Source: Microbacterium sp. BLY (GTDB lineage: Bacteria; Actinomycetota; Actinomycetes; Actinomycetales; Microbacteriaceae). Taken from it: a stretch of 64,000 nt of DNA. The stretch lies in contig NZ_JAGKSR010000001.1 in the NCBI RefSeq assembly GCF_017939615.1, forward strand, positions 2,604,001-2,668,000. The letters are read 5' to 3'. Below, one piece after another: positions 46,846-56,588 of this stretch. The notes under the pieces are model-generated. The model ran no database searches. It was not told where the DNA came from and was given only the letters and a program-made list of their open reading frames with translations. Numbering within the stretch: the stretch's first letter is position 1; each line of letters begins with the position of its first letter. The translations under genes and the position numbers were made by a program.

Positions 46846-47799
46846 TCATCCCCGCAACGAGGCCGCGACCGTGGTGAGCGCGTCGGCCGACTGCCGCAGC
46901 AGGTCGAACTCCCGCTCCGAGAACGACGTCGCCCGGATCGGCGTCGCACCGGCGGCGCTCACGATCGACGGCACGGAGAGGGCCACCCCGTCCAGCCCGT
47001 GGAAGTCGCGGAGCACGGTGCTGACGGGCATCACCGCGTGCTCGTCGCGCAGGATCGCCTCCACGATGCGTGCGCTCGACAGCCCGATCGCGTAGTTCGT
47101 GGCGCCCTTGCCCTGGATCACCTTGTACGCGGCATCGCGGATGTCGACGGCGATCTCGTCGAGCTCCTCGAGAGTGAAGCGCGGATGGCCGGGGGCCTCC
47201 CAGTCGAGGATGGGCACGGTTCCGATCGTGGCCCGCGACCAGAGGGGGAACTCGGTGTCGCCGTGCTCGCCGATGATGTGCGCGTGCACGCTCGCCGTCG
47301 AGACCCCGGCGCGCTCCCCCAGCTTCCAGCGGAGCCGAGAGGTGTCGAGCACGGTGCCCGAGGCGAAGATGCGCTCCGGCGGCAGCCCCGTCTCCTGCTG
47401 CGCGATGACGGTGAGCACGTCGCAGGGGTTGGTGACGATGACGTAGACGGCGTTCGGCGCGACGGCGAGCAGCTCGGGCATCATGCGTCGGATGATGCCC
47501 GCATTGACGCCCGCCAGCTCCGTGCGCGTCTGACCGGGGTTCTGCTTGGCTCCCGCGGTGATCACGACCACGTGCGAACCGGCCGCCACGGAGATGTCGC
47601 TGCCGCCGATGATGTCGCTGCTGCCGGTGAACTGCGTGCCGTGTGCGAGGTCGAGCACCTCGGCCTCGACCTTCTCGGTCGCGATGTCGTACAGGGCGAC
47701 GTGCCGCGCCGAGCCCCGGATGAGCGCCGCATAGGCGACGCTCGATCCGACGCTTCCGGCGCCGACGACGGTGAGCTTCGAGTTCTCGATGATCTCCAT
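46846..47799 (-). CDS. ldh: L-lactate dehydrogenase
   Basis: 317 aa NAD-dependent enzyme converting pyruvate and lactate. Rossmann motif VVGAGSVGSSVAYA, substrate-loop Gln-Arg type region AGAKQNPGQTRTEL, VTNPCDVLT, DTSRLRWKLG and the active-site His in HIIGEHGDTEFPLWS are intact. The Gln in the KQNPGQTR loop indicates lactate rather than malate dehydrogenase. The ATG at 47799 gives MEIIENSKLTVVGAG; the frame remains open upstream but is antisense-like. Confidence 0.94.
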   Translation of the reverse strand: MEIIENSKLTVVGAGSVGSSVAYAALIRGSARHVALYDIATEKVEAEVLDLAHGTQFTGSSDIIGGSDISVAAGSHVVVITAGAKQNPGQTRTELAGVNAGIIRRMMPELLAVAPNAVYVIVTNPCDVLTVIAQQETGLPPERIFASGTVLDTSRLRWKLGERAGVSTASVHAHIIGEHGDTEFPLWSRATIGTVPILDWEAPGHPRFTLEELDEIAVDIRDAAYKVIQGKGATNYAIGLSSARIVEAILRDEHAVMPVSTVLRDFHGLDGVALSVPSIVSAAGATPIRATSFSEREFDLLRQSADALTTVAASLRG

Positions 47800-47863
47800 G
47801 CGCCCATCCTGACAGCGGAGGTCGCGGGACGGGAGGGGTGCAGCCGGGAGAATCGTCGCGCGG

Positions 47864-48751
47864 TCAGAGCGCCGCGGCCACGGCCGCGGTCGCCGTCGCG
47901 TGGGTGAAGCGGAATCCGGTCTGCTGCAGGACCTCCGGTCGGACGTCGGCATCGGGAAGCAGCAGCGAGTCCGCCGCGTCGCCGAGTGCGAGGCGCAGCG
48001 CCCAGCGGGGTGCCGCCACCCAGAAGGGACGGTGCATCCGCTCCGCGAGCGCACGGCCGATGTCATTCGCCGTGGCACGCGTCGGGCCCGTGAGGTTGAC
48101 GGGCCCCGCGATCTTCGCGTCGAGCACGTGACGGATGGCACGGACCTCGTCGTCCAGGGAGATCCAGGGCCACACCTGCGTCCCCCGCCCGAGCGGGCCG
48201 GCGACGCCGAACTTCGTCAGCGTGATCATGGGACGCAAGACGCCCCGGCGGTGGATCACGGGAGCGGTGCGCAGCAGTGCGACGCGGGTGTGATCCTCGG
48301 CCCGCCGTGCCGCAGCCTCCCATCGGACGGTGAGGTCGGCCAGGAAGGTGCTGCCCGGGCCCGAGTGCTCGGTGAGCACCTCTCCGGGGGCCGACCCGTA
48401 GTACCCGACGGCCGACGCCGAGACGAGGGCGGGCGCGTCGGACCGGAGAGCGCGGAGAGCGGTGGTGAGGGTGTTGGTCGCGTCGAGTCGGGACTCGACG
48501 AGCTCCCGTCGATAGCTGCGCGTCCACGGCAGGCGGCCCACGCTCGCACCGCCGAGCGCGACGACGGCCTCGGCGCCCGCCACGGCGTCCGGATCGAGCA
48601 CGGTCTCCCCCGGAGCCCACTCGATCTCGCCGTCGGCCTGCGGAGGGCGCCGCACGAGGGTGTTCACCTCGATGCCGTCCGCCCGCAGCGCCTCGGTGAG
48701 CGCGGAGCCGATGAGGCCCGAGGCCCCGCTGATGACGATGCGTCGCCCCAT
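47864..48751 (-). CDS. TIGR01777 family epimerase-like protein
   Basis: 295 aa NAD-dependent epimerase/dehydratase-like protein (SulA/YfcH group). Seen are VISGASGLIGSALTEALRADG, GASVGRLPWTRSYRRELVESRLDAT, SASAVGYYGSAPGE, LLRTAPVIHRRGVLRPMI and a C-terminal DUF1731-type region FWVAAPRWALRLALGD. The function of this family is unclear. It may share a transcript with ldh (64-bp gap). Confidence 0.9.
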   Translation of the reverse strand: MGRRIVISGASGLIGSALTEALRADGIEVNTLVRRPPQADGEIEWAPGETVLDPDAVAGAEAVVALGGASVGRLPWTRSYRRELVESRLDATNTLTTALRALRSDAPALVSASAVGYYGSAPGEVLTEHSGPGSTFLADLTVRWEAAARRAEDHTRVALLRTAPVIHRRGVLRPMITLTKFGVAGPLGRGTQVWPWISLDDEVRAIRHVLDAKIAGPVNLTGPTRATANDIGRALAERMHRPFWVAAPRWALRLALGDAADSLLLPDADVRPEVLQQTGFRFTHATATAAVAAAL

Positions 48752-48843
48752 TGCCGCTCCCGTCCGTCGAGTCGAGTCTGCGCTCTACGGTACGCCCTGC
48801 CCGGGGTCCCCCTTGACGGGTCGGTTTCGATTCGACCGCCCGG

Positions 48844-48862
48844 TTAGGTTAGGGTGGCCTAA
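48844..48862 (+). promoter_or_regulatory. DtxR/IdeR iron box of the siderophore uptake operon
   Basis: TTAGGTTAGGGTGGCCTAA matches the 19-bp DtxR/IdeR consensus at 16 positions. It overlaps a TAGGGT -10-like element and lies 44 bases before the first gene, so iron-loaded repressor would block transcription. Confidence 0.88.
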
Positions 48863-48906
48863 GTCCACGATCACCCTGTGGATCCCCCTCCCCGAAAGGC
48901 TCCGAC

Positions 48907-49848
48907 GTGCCCGTACGCTCCCGCCGCCGCCCCGCCGCCCTGGCGCTCGCTCTGACCGCTTCCGCCGCGCTCCTGCTGACGGCCTGTGCGCCCGCTGGCG
49001 CCGACGCCGAGGCGGACACCGAGCCTACGGCGTCCAGCACCCACGCGGTCACCCACGCCCGGGGCACGACGGACGTCCCGGCGGAGGTCGAGCGCGTCGT
49101 CACCCTCGAGCCGCTGGAGCTCGACACGGCGGTCGCGGTCGGCATCACGCCGGTGGGGACCGCCGTCGCCTCCAACGTGACGGGCACCCCCGCCTATCTC
49201 GGCGCCGACGGCGTCGAGTCCGTGGGCACCGTGCCGGAACCGGACCTCGAGGCGATCGCGGCACTCAAGCCGGATCTCATCCTCGGCACGGAGGCCCGGC
49301 ACTCCGCGCTCTATGAGCAGCTCTCCGCGATCGCGCCCACGGTCTTCATCGAGACGCAGGCCGACCCCTGGCGCGACAACGCACTGCTCATCGGAGACGC
49401 TCTGAACCGCAAGGACGAGGTCGCCGACCTGCTGGCAGACGTCGACGACCGCTGCGCGAGCCTCAGCGACCAGTACGACGTCTCCGGGCAGACGGCGCAG
49501 CTCATCCGCCCCCGCGATGAGACGACCCTCAGCCTCTACGGCCCGGTCTCCTTCGCGGGCAGCCTGCTGGAATGCGTCGGGTACACCATCCCGGACCAGG
49601 ACTGGGCGGACGGCCTCCAGGCCGACATCTCGCCGGAGAACATCCTCGACGCGCAGGCGGATCACGTGTTCGTGACCGCGGCGGACGTCGCGGACGAGTC
49701 CGCCGTGCCGGCGGCGATCCGGCAGAACGCGGCGGCATTCCCGTCCGTCACCCTCGTCGACACCGCGACCTGGGTGTCCGGCGTGGGACCGAAGGGCGCG
49801 CAGTCGGTGCTCGACGACATCGAGACGCACCTCGAAGCGAGTCGATGA
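48907..49848 (+). CDS. Iron-siderophore ABC transporter substrate-binding lipoprotein
   Basis: 313 aa. Signal peptide with basic n-region, hydrophobic core and lipobox LLTAC (Cys27). The FepB/TroA-like mature part includes HARGTTDVPAEVERVVTLEPLELDTAVAVG and KPDLILGTEARHSALYEQLSAIAPTVFIE. It captures a ferric siderophore outside the membrane for the two permeases downstream. GTG start with GAAAGG upstream. First gene of a five-gene operon under a DtxR box. Confidence 0.93.
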   Translation: MPVRSRRRPAALALALTASAALLLTACAPAGADAEADTEPTASSTHAVTHARGTTDVPAEVERVVTLEPLELDTAVAVGITPVGTAVASNVTGTPAYLGADGVESVGTVPEPDLEAIAALKPDLILGTEARHSALYEQLSAIAPTVFIETQADPWRDNALLIGDALNRKDEVADLLADVDDRCASLSDQYDVSGQTAQLIRPRDETTLSLYGPVSFAGSLLECVGYTIPDQDWADGLQADISPENILDAQADHVFVTAADVADESAVPAAIRQNAAAFPSVTLVDTATWVSGVGPKGAQSVLDDIETHLEASR

Positions 49849-50885
49849 CCACTGTCGTCGGAGCGGGGCCCTCCGCGGCCCCGCTCCCGCGCGCGCGGCG
49901 GCGGCTGCTCGGCGTCTCCGTGCTGGCCGTCGCCCTGATCGCGGCGGTGAGCCTGTCACTGCTGGTGGGCGCCAACCCGCTGTCCGTCGACGCCCTGCTC
50001 GACACTCTGGCGGGGAACGGCACACCGGAGACCGCCTACGTGCTGTACGACCTGCGTATCCCCCGGACGGCCGTGGGTCTGGCAGCCGGAGCCGCCCTGG
50101 GCATCGCGGGCGCCCTGATCCAGGCGTTCACCCGGAACCCGCTGGCGGATCCGGGAATCCTCGGAGTCAACGCCGGCGCCGCACTCGCCGTCGCGATCGG
50201 GGTCGCGTGGCTGGGCCTCCGTGACACGTCGGCATTCATCTGGCTCGCCTTCCTCGGCGCCCTGATCGTCACGGTCGCGGTGTACCTCGTCGGCTCCGCG
50301 GGCCGCGGCGCCGCCGACCCCCTCCGCCTCACGCTGGCGGGGGTCGCTCTGGGCGCCGTGCTCTCCGGGATCACCACCGGCCTCACCCTCACCGACCCGG
50401 AGGCGTTCGACACCCTCCGCAGCTGGAACGCCGGATCCCTCCTCGCCTCCGGACTCGACGATCTGGTCGCCGTCCTCCCCTTCCTGGGGGTCGGCGTCGT
50501 GATCGCCCTGGCAGCGACGGGCGGACTCAACGCCCTGGCCCTCGGCGAGGACGTCGCGCGCGCCCAGGGCGCGAACGTCGCGCTGCTGCGCACCGGTGTG
50601 ATCGTCGCGGTCACCCTCCTGGCCGGCACGGCCACCGCCCTCGCCGGCCCGATCGCGTTCGTCGGACTCATGGTCCCCCACGTGATCCGCTGGACCTTCG
50701 GCGTCGATCAGCGCCTCATCGTCCCCCTGTCCGCCGTGCTCACCCCGGTGGTCGTCCTGCTGTCCGATGTCGTCGGCCGGGTGATCATCGCCCCCGCCGA
50801 GGTGCCGGTCGGCGTCGTGGCGGCTCTGGTCGGCGCGCCGGTGCTGATCGTCCTGGCCCGACGACGGAAGGCGAGCAGCCTGTGA
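49845..50885 (+). CDS. Iron-siderophore ABC transporter permease (FecCD type) 1
   Basis: 346 aa with about nine to ten transmembrane helices. FecCD signatures: LRIPRTAVGLAAGAALGIAGALIQAFTRNPLADPGILGVNAGAAL, GEDVARAQG and TALAGPIAFVGLMVPHVIR with the coupling helix. The ATG overlaps the binding-protein stop (ATGA). It should pair with the next permease as a heterodimer. Confidence 0.94.
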   Translation: MTTVVGAGPSAAPLPRARRRLLGVSVLAVALIAAVSLSLLVGANPLSVDALLDTLAGNGTPETAYVLYDLRIPRTAVGLAAGAALGIAGALIQAFTRNPLADPGILGVNAGAALAVAIGVAWLGLRDTSAFIWLAFLGALIVTVAVYLVGSAGRGAADPLRLTLAGVALGAVLSGITTGLTLTDPEAFDTLRSWNAGSLLASGLDDLVAVLPFLGVGVVIALAATGGLNALALGEDVARAQGANVALLRTGVIVAVTLLAGTATALAGPIAFVGLMVPHVIRWTFGVDQRLIVPLSAVLTPVVVLLSDVVGRVIIAPAEVPVGVVAALVGAPVLIVLARRRKASSL

Positions 50886-51943
50886 CCGCCGCCCCCTTCC
50901 CCACGCTCGACTCCGGCCCCCGCCGTGTCCTGCTGAGACTGGGCCCCCTGCAGGTGCCGGTGCGCGTCCGGAGCGTCGTCGTGGGCCTCACGATGACGTC
51001 CGCCGGGATCGTGCTGCTCATCCTCTCGCTCGGCCTCGGCTCGTTCCCGCTCGCACCGGCGGAGGTCGTGCGCATCCTCTTCGGCGGCGGCGACAGCATC
51101 GACCGCACCGTGGTGCTGGAGTGGCGGCTCCCCCGGGCCCTCGCCGCCCTCGCCGTCGGCGCGCTGCTCGCCGTTGCCGGTGCCCTCTTCCAGACCGTGA
51201 CGAGGAATCCCCTCGCCAGCCCCGACATCCTCGGCCTCTCCAACGGCGCGTTCACGGGCATGCTCCTGTCCCTGCTCCTCGTGTCGTCGTCCCTCGCGGC
51301 GCGCACGACCGGCGCGCTCATCGGCGGGCTCGCGGTCGCGCTCGTGATCTGGCTCCTCTCCGCGCGCGGCGGCATCCAGGGATTCCGACTGATCGTGGTC
51401 GGCATCGGCGTCTCCGCGATGCTCGCCTCCCTCAACACCTGGATGCTCCTGCAGATCGAGCTGGAGACCGCGATGTTCGCCTCGGCGTGGGGAGCCGGCT
51501 CCCTGAACGGGGTGACCGCCGAGGCCCTCGGAGTCGCACTGGCCGCCGCCGCGCCGGTCGCCGGGACGGCCTTCCTCCTGAGCCCACGCCTTCGGCAGCT
51601 CGAACTCGGCGACGACGTGGCCGCCGCGACCGGTGCCCGACCGGGCATCGTCCGCACGGCCGCCCTCCTGATCGGCGTGGTGCTCGTCGCCGCCGCCACC
51701 ACGGTCGCCGGCCCCGTGGCCTTCGTCGCGCTCGCCGCCCCGCAGATCGCCCGACTCCTCGCCCGCACGCCGTCCCTCTCGCTCGGACTCTCCGCGCTCG
51801 TCGGCGCCGTCCTGCTGCTCGCTTCCGACCTCATCGCGCAGCATGTGCTCCCGGTCCCGCTCCCCGTCGGCGTCGTCACCGTGTCCGTCGGGGGCGCCTA
51901 CCTCGTCCTCATGATCATCCTGGAGATCCGTCGCCGTGCCTGA
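50882..51943 (+). CDS. Iron-siderophore ABC transporter permease (FecCD type) 2
   Basis: 353 aa, second FecCD permease: EWRLPRALAALAVGALLAVAGALFQTVTRNPLASPDILGLSNGAF, GDDVAAATGA and TTVAGPVAFVALAAPQIARLL. GTG start overlaps the previous stop (GTGA). Same operon. Confidence 0.93.
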   Translation: MTAAPFPTLDSGPRRVLLRLGPLQVPVRVRSVVVGLTMTSAGIVLLILSLGLGSFPLAPAEVVRILFGGGDSIDRTVVLEWRLPRALAALAVGALLAVAGALFQTVTRNPLASPDILGLSNGAFTGMLLSLLLVSSSLAARTTGALIGGLAVALVIWLLSARGGIQGFRLIVVGIGVSAMLASLNTWMLLQIELETAMFASAWGAGSLNGVTAEALGVALAAAAPVAGTAFLLSPRLRQLELGDDVAAATGARPGIVRTAALLIGVVLVAAATTVAGPVAFVALAAPQIARLLARTPSLSLGLSALVGAVLLLASDLIAQHVLPVPLPVGVVTVSVGGAYLVLMIILEIRRRA

Positions 51944-52748
51944 ACCCGAGTCCCCCGCCCGCCTGCGCGCGCAGCGGCTCCGCCTGTCCTACGACCGACG
52001 GGACATCGTCCACGACCTCACGGTCGACATCCCGGACGGCTCCTTCACCGTCATCATCGGGGCCAACGCGTGCGGCAAGTCCACTCTGCTGCGCGGCCTG
52101 TCGCGCCTGCTGTCGCCGACCGGCGGAGACGTCGTGCTCGACGGACGATCGATCGCGTCCTACCCCGCGAAGGAGGTCGCCCGCCGGCTCGGCCTGCTCC
52201 CGCAGAGCGCCACCTCGCCGGACGGCATCACCGCCGGGGACCTCGTCGCCCGCGGACGTTATCCGCACCAGCGCCTGCTGCGGCAGTGGTCGCCCGCCGA
52301 CGAGGACGCCGTGCAGCGTGCGCTCGCCGCGACCGGGACGACCGACCTGGCGGGGCGCGCCGTCGACGAGCTCTCCGGAGGACAGCGACAGCGTGTCTGG
52401 GTCGCCATGGTTCTCGCACAGGACACCGACCTGCTGCTGCTCGATGAGCCGACGACCTACCTCGACGTCGCACACCAGGTCGAGCTCATGGAGCTCTTCG
52501 CAGAGCTCAACGAGCAGGGCCGCACGGTCGTGGCCGTCCTGCACGACCTCAATCACGCCGCCCGGTACGCCTCCCACATCGTCGCCATGCGCGACGGGCG
52601 CATCGTGGCGGAGGGTTCCCCGTCGGAGGTCATCACGAGCGACCGGGTGCAGGAGGTCTTCGGGCTCGCCAACATGGTCATCGACGACCCGGTGACGGGC
52701 GGCCCTCTGGTCGTCCCGCTCCGCGGTGCCCGGGCGGTGTCCACATGA
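51936..52748 (+). CDS. Iron-siderophore ABC transporter ATP-binding protein
   Basis: 270 aa FepC-like ATPase: Walker A GANACGKST, Q-loop LLPQSATSPDG, signature LSGGQRQRVW, Walker B LLLLDEPTTYLD and H-loop VLHDLNHA. GTG start lies inside the preceding permease gene. It powers ferric-siderophore import. Confidence 0.95.
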   Translation: MPEPESPARLRAQRLRLSYDRRDIVHDLTVDIPDGSFTVIIGANACGKSTLLRGLSRLLSPTGGDVVLDGRSIASYPAKEVARRLGLLPQSATSPDGITAGDLVARGRYPHQRLLRQWSPADEDAVQRALAATGTTDLAGRAVDELSGGQRQRVWVAMVLAQDTDLLLLDEPTTYLDVAHQVELMELFAELNEQGRTVVAVLHDLNHAARYASHIVAMRDGRIVAEGSPSEVITSDRVQEVFGLANMVIDDPVTGGPLVVPLRGARAVST

Positions 52749-53596
52749 GCGCCGAGCGACCCTGGGCCTACAGCGCGTTCCCCGTCGAGGTGCGTGCGCG
52801 CCGAGTGCTCAGCGCGCACTTCGTCCGCCTGACGTTCGGGGGCGACGCCCTGGCGGCCTTCGCCCCGTGGGGTGTGGATCAGCGGATCAAGCTCGTGCTC
52901 CCCCTCCCCGACGGGTCGATCGCCGACTTCGGGCTCCTGGACGAGCCGACCCCGCACCCGTCGGAGTGGTACACGCGCTGGAAGGCCCTCCCCGAGGACG
53001 CCCGCAACGTCCTCCGCACGTACACGCCGGCCGAGATCCGCCCGGAGCAGCGGGAGATCGACATCGACTTCTATCTGCATGATCCGGCGGGCCCCGCATC
53101 AGCGTGGGCGGCCGCGGCGGCCGTCGGCGACACGGCGGTGATCAACGGCCCCGACCGACGCATGGGCTGGACCGGGTACGGCATCCACTGGCACCCGGGT
53201 CCGGCGCGGCGGTTCCTCCTCGTCGCGGACGAGACCGCGTTCCCCGCCGTCCGCGGGATCCTGCGAACGCTCGACGACACGCATCGGGTCGACGTGATCC
53301 TGGAGTGCACTGATCCGTCCGACGATGTCGTCTCCGCCGACGCACCGGCCTTCGCCCGTGTGATGCGGGTCGCCCGCGGCGACGGCCCCGAGACGGGCGC
53401 GGAACGCGCGGTGGCCGCGTGGAGCGCAGCCCACGGTGCAGAGGTGAGGAACGACGCGCACTTCTATGCCTGGGTGGCCGGGGAATCGGGCACGACCACG
53501 CGCATCCGGCGTCACCTCACGGCCCAGGTGGGGGTGGCGAAGGAGCAGGTGTCGTTCCTCGGCTACTGGCGCATCGGCGGACCGCTCGTCGGCTGA
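52745..53596 (+). CDS. Siderophore-interacting protein (flavin reductase)
   Basis: 283 aa FAD-binding SIP/ViuB family ferric-siderophore reductase that frees iron after uptake. The FAD-binding RTYTPAEIRPEQREIDIDFYLH motif, PASAWA-type segment (GPASAWAAAAAVGD) and the NAD(P)H-type C-terminal ending AWVAGESGTTTRIRRHLTAQVGVAKEQVSFLGYWRIG are typical. ATGA overlap with the ATPase gene. Last gene of the operon. Confidence 0.94.
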   Translation: MSAERPWAYSAFPVEVRARRVLSAHFVRLTFGGDALAAFAPWGVDQRIKLVLPLPDGSIADFGLLDEPTPHPSEWYTRWKALPEDARNVLRTYTPAEIRPEQREIDIDFYLHDPAGPASAWAAAAAVGDTAVINGPDRRMGWTGYGIHWHPGPARRFLLVADETAFPAVRGILRTLDDTHRVDVILECTDPSDDVVSADAPAFARVMRVARGDGPETGAERAVAAWSAAHGAEVRNDAHFYAWVAGESGTTTRIRRHLTAQVGVAKEQVSFLGYWRIGGPLVG

Positions 53597-53627
53597 TCGG
53601 CCGCGCGCACCCCGAGGATCCGCTGAT

Positions 53628-53701
53628 GTGGGCCCTGCCGGGATCGAACCGACGACATCCACGGTGTAAACGTGGCGCTCTACCAGCTGAGCTAAAGGCC
53701 C
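53628..53701 (-). tRNA. tRNA-Val (anticodon UAC)
   Basis: 74-nt cloverleaf. Acceptor GGGCCTT pairs with AGGGCCC (one G-U), D-loop AGCTCAGCTGGTAGAGC, anticodon stem CCACG/CGTGG with loop TTTACAC giving anticodon TAC, T-loop GGTTCGATCC, discriminator A. The 3' CCA is not encoded. Confidence 0.97.
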
Positions 53702-53711
53702 TGGTGCGCTC

Positions 53712-53761
53712 AGTCTATCCGGGCGCGGATGCGCACCCGCGTCGTGGAAGAGGGATAGGCT
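53712..53761. promoter_or_regulatory. -10 boxes of tRNA-Val and aceE
   Basis: TAGACT on the minus strand (complement of 53712-53717) is 11 bases before the tRNA. TAGGCT on the plus strand at 53756-53761 is 93 bases before the aceE start, leaving a leader of about 85 bases with a small GTCGGC/GCCGAC hairpin. Confidence 0.5.
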
Positions 53762-53854
53762 GAGGTCGGCGCGCGTTGTGCACGGCCGACAAGGCTGCCC
53801 GTGTCGCTTCCCGTTTCCTTGGCATGACCTGCCAGCTTGACGAAAGGTTCCCCC

Positions 53855-56581
53855 GTGACCGTCCACGACCAGGATCCGTACTCTCAGGGCCCCCTCGACA
53901 GCGATCCGGAAGAGACCGGTGAGTGGCAGCAGTCGCTCGACGAGCTGGTGGACGCCAAGGGCCACGGCCGCGGGCGCGAGATCATGCTCAGCCTGCTCAA
54001 GCGCTCCAAGGAACTGCACCTGAACGTGCCGATGGTTCCGACCACCGACTACATCAACACCATCGCCCCGGAGAACGAGCCCGAGTTCCCCGGCGACGAG
54101 GAGATCGAGCGCCGCTACCGCGCCTGGATCCGCTGGAACGCCGCCATCACGGTGCACCGCGCCCAGCGCCCCGGCATCGGGGTCGGCGGTCACATCTCGA
54201 CCTATGCGTCCTCGGCGGCGCTGTACGAGGTGGGCTTCAACCACTTCTTCAAGGGCGCGGACCACCCCGGTGGCGCCGACCAGATCTTCATCCAGGGCCA
54301 CGCCTCCCCCGGCACCTACGCCCGCTCCTTCCTCGAGGGTCGCCTCACGGAGGACCAGCTCGACGGCTTCCGCCAGGAGAAGTCGCACGCGCCGAACGGC
54401 ATCCCGTCGTACCCGCACCCGCGCCTGATGCCGGAGTACTGGCAGTTCCCGACGGTCTCGATGGGTCTCGGCCCGATCAACGCCATCTACCAGGCGATGT
54501 CGAACAAGTACCTCGAGAACCGCGGCATCAAGGACACCTCGCAGTCGCACGTCTGGGCCTTCCTCGGCGACGGCGAGATGGACGAGGTCGAGAGCCGCGG
54601 ACAGCTCCAGGTCGCTGCGAACGAGGGCCTGGACAACCTGACCTTCGTCGTCAACTGCAACCTGCAGCGTCTCGACGGCCCGGTGCGCGGCAACGGAAAG
54701 ATCGTCCAGGAGCTGGAGTCGTTCTTCCGCGGCGCGGGCTGGAACGTCATCAAGGTGGTCTGGGGTCGCGAGTGGGACGACCTGCTCGCCCGTGACACCG
54801 AGGGCGCGCTGCTCAACCTCATGAACGTCACCCCCGACGGTGACTACCAGACGTACAAGGCCGAGTCCGGCGCGTACATCCGCGAGCACTTCTTCGGCCG
54901 GGACGAGCGCGCCGCCGCGCTCGTCAAGGACTACTCCGACGACGACATCTGGAACCTCAAGCGGGGTGGCCACGACTACCGCAAGGTGTACGCCGCGTTC
55001 AAGGCCGCGACCGAGCACAAGGGCAAGCCGACCGTCATCCTCGCGAAGACCGTCAAGGGCTACGGGCTGGGCCCGCAGTTCGAGGGCCGCAACGCGACCC
55101 ACCAGATGAAGAAGATGACGCTGGACAACCTCAAGACGTTCCGCGACGCGATGCACATCCCCATCACGGACGCGCAGCTCGAGGAGAACCCGTACCTGCC
55201 CCCGTACTACAACCCGGGACCGCAGGACGAGACGATCCAGTACATGCTCGAGCGCCGCAAGGCCCTCGGCGGCTTCCTCCCGGAGCGCCGCTCGACGCAC
55301 GTCGGCCTCTCGCTCCCCGAGGAGAGCGCCTACGCGCTGCCGAAGAAGGGCTCGGGCACGCAGGAGATCGCCACCACCATGGCGTTCGTCCGCCTGCTGA
55401 AAGACCTGCTGCGCTCGAAGGAGTTCGGTCACCGCATCGTGCCGATCATCCCGGACGAAGCGCGCACGTTCGGCATGGACGCGTACTTCCCGACCGCGAA
55501 GATCTACAACCCCAACGGCCAGCACTACACCTCGGTCGACCGGGAGCTGCTGCTCGCCTACAAGGAGAGCCCGCAGGGCCAGATCGTCCACGTCGGCATC
55601 AACGAGGCGGGGGCCCTCGCGGCGTTCACCGCCGCGGGCACGTCGTACGCGACGCACGGCGAGCCGCTGATCCCGATCTACATCTTCTACTCGATGTTCG
55701 GCTTCCAGCGCACCGGCGACGCCCAGTGGGCGGCCGGCGACCAGATGGCCCGCGGGTTCATCATCGGCGCCACGGCCGGCCGCACCACCCTCACGGGTGA
55801 GGGGCTGCAGCACGCCGACGGGCACTCGCACCTGCTCTCCTCCACCAACCCGGCGACGGTCTCCTACGACCCGGCGTACGGCTACGAGATCGCGCACATC
55901 ATGCGCTCCGGCCTCGAGCGGATGTACGGCGGTCAGCACGAAGACCCGAACGTCATGTACTACCTCACGGTGTACAACGAGCCGATGGTGCAGCCCGCCG
56001 AGCCGGCGGACGTGGACGTGGACGGCATCGTCCGCGGCATCCACCGCGTCTCCGTCGGCGAGGGCAACGGCCCCCGCGCCCAGCTCTTCGCCTCCGGCGT
56101 CGGTCTGCCGTGGGCCCTCGAGGCGCAGGAACTGCTGAAGAACGACTGGGGCGTCGTCGCCGACGTGTGGTCGGTCACCTCGTGGACCGAGCTGCGCCGC
56201 GACGGCCTCGCCGCCGACGAGCACAACTTCCTCCACCCGGAGCAGGAGCCGCGCACCGCGTACCTCACGCAGAAGCTCCAGGGCGCGGAGGGTCCCGTCG
56301 TCGCGGTCAGCGACTTCATGCACGCCGTGCAGGACCAGATCCGCCCGTGGGTCCCGAACCGTTTCGCCACGCTCGGCGCCGACGGCTTCGGATTCTCGGA
56401 CACGCGCGCCGCGGCCCGCCGCTTCTTCAAGATCGACGGCCCGTCGATCGTCGTGCGCACGCTGCAGGCGCTGGCCGAGGAGGGCAAGGTCGACCGCGGC
56501 CTGTCCGCGCAGGCCATCGAGAAGTACCGCCTGCACGACGTGAACGCCGGCACCAGCGGCAACGCAGGCGGCGAAAGCTGA
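53855..56581 (+). CDS. aceE: Pyruvate dehydrogenase E1 component, homodimeric type
   Basis: 908 aa ThDP-dependent E1 that decarboxylates pyruvate and passes acetyl groups to E2. Seen are [24 protein letters not shown], the ThDP/Mg motif [12 protein letters not shown] with [28 protein letters not shown], and the C-terminal half with [24 protein letters not shown] and [18 protein letters not shown]. The frame extends 6 codons upstream to a TTG, but the GTG at 53855 has AAAGG 8 bases upstream. fasR follows 7 bp after the stop, linking acetyl-CoA supply to fatty-acid synthesis genes. Confidence 0.96.
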   Translation: MTVHDQDPYSQGPLDSDPEETGEWQQSLDELVDAKGHGRGREIMLSLLKRSKELHLNVPMVPTTDYINTIAPENEPEFPGDEEIERRYRAWIRWNAAITVHRAQRPGIGVGGHISTYASSAALYEVGFNHFFKGADHPGGADQIFIQGHASPGTYARSFLEGRLTEDQLDGFRQEKSHAPNGIPSYPHPRLMPEYWQFPTVSMGLGPINAIYQAMSNKYLENRGIKDTSQSHVWAFLGDGEMDEVESRGQLQVAANEGLDNLTFVVNCNLQRLDGPVRGNGKIVQELESFFRGAGWNVIKVVWGREWDDLLARDTEGALLNLMNVTPDGDYQTYKAESGAYIREHFFGRDERAAALVKDYSDDDIWNLKRGGHDYRKVYAAFKAATEHKGKPTVILAKTVKGYGLGPQFEGRNATHQMKKMTLDNLKTFRDAMHIPITDAQLEENPYLPPYYNPGPQDETIQYMLERRKALGGFLPERRSTHVGLSLPEESAYALPKKGSGTQEIATTMAFVRLLKDLLRSKEFGHRIVPIIPDEARTFGMDAYFPTAKIYNPNGQHYTSVDRELLLAYKESPQGQIVHVGINEAGALAAFTAAGTSYATHGEPLIPIYIFYSMFGFQRTGDAQWAAGDQMARGFIIGATAGRTTLTGEGLQHADGHSHLLSSTNPATVSYDPAYGYEIAHIMRSGLERMYGGQHEDPNVMYYLTVYNEPMVQPAEPADVDVDGIVRGIHRVSVGEGNGPRAQLFASGVGLPWALEAQELLKNDWGVVADVWSVTSWTELRRDGLAADEHNFLHPEQEPRTAYLTQKLQGAEGPVVAVSDFMHAVQDQIRPWVPNRFATLGADGFGFSDTRAAARRFFKIDGPSIVVRTLQALAEEGKVDRGLSAQAIEKYRLHDVNAGTSGNAGGES

Positions 56582-56588
56582 GCCCTCG

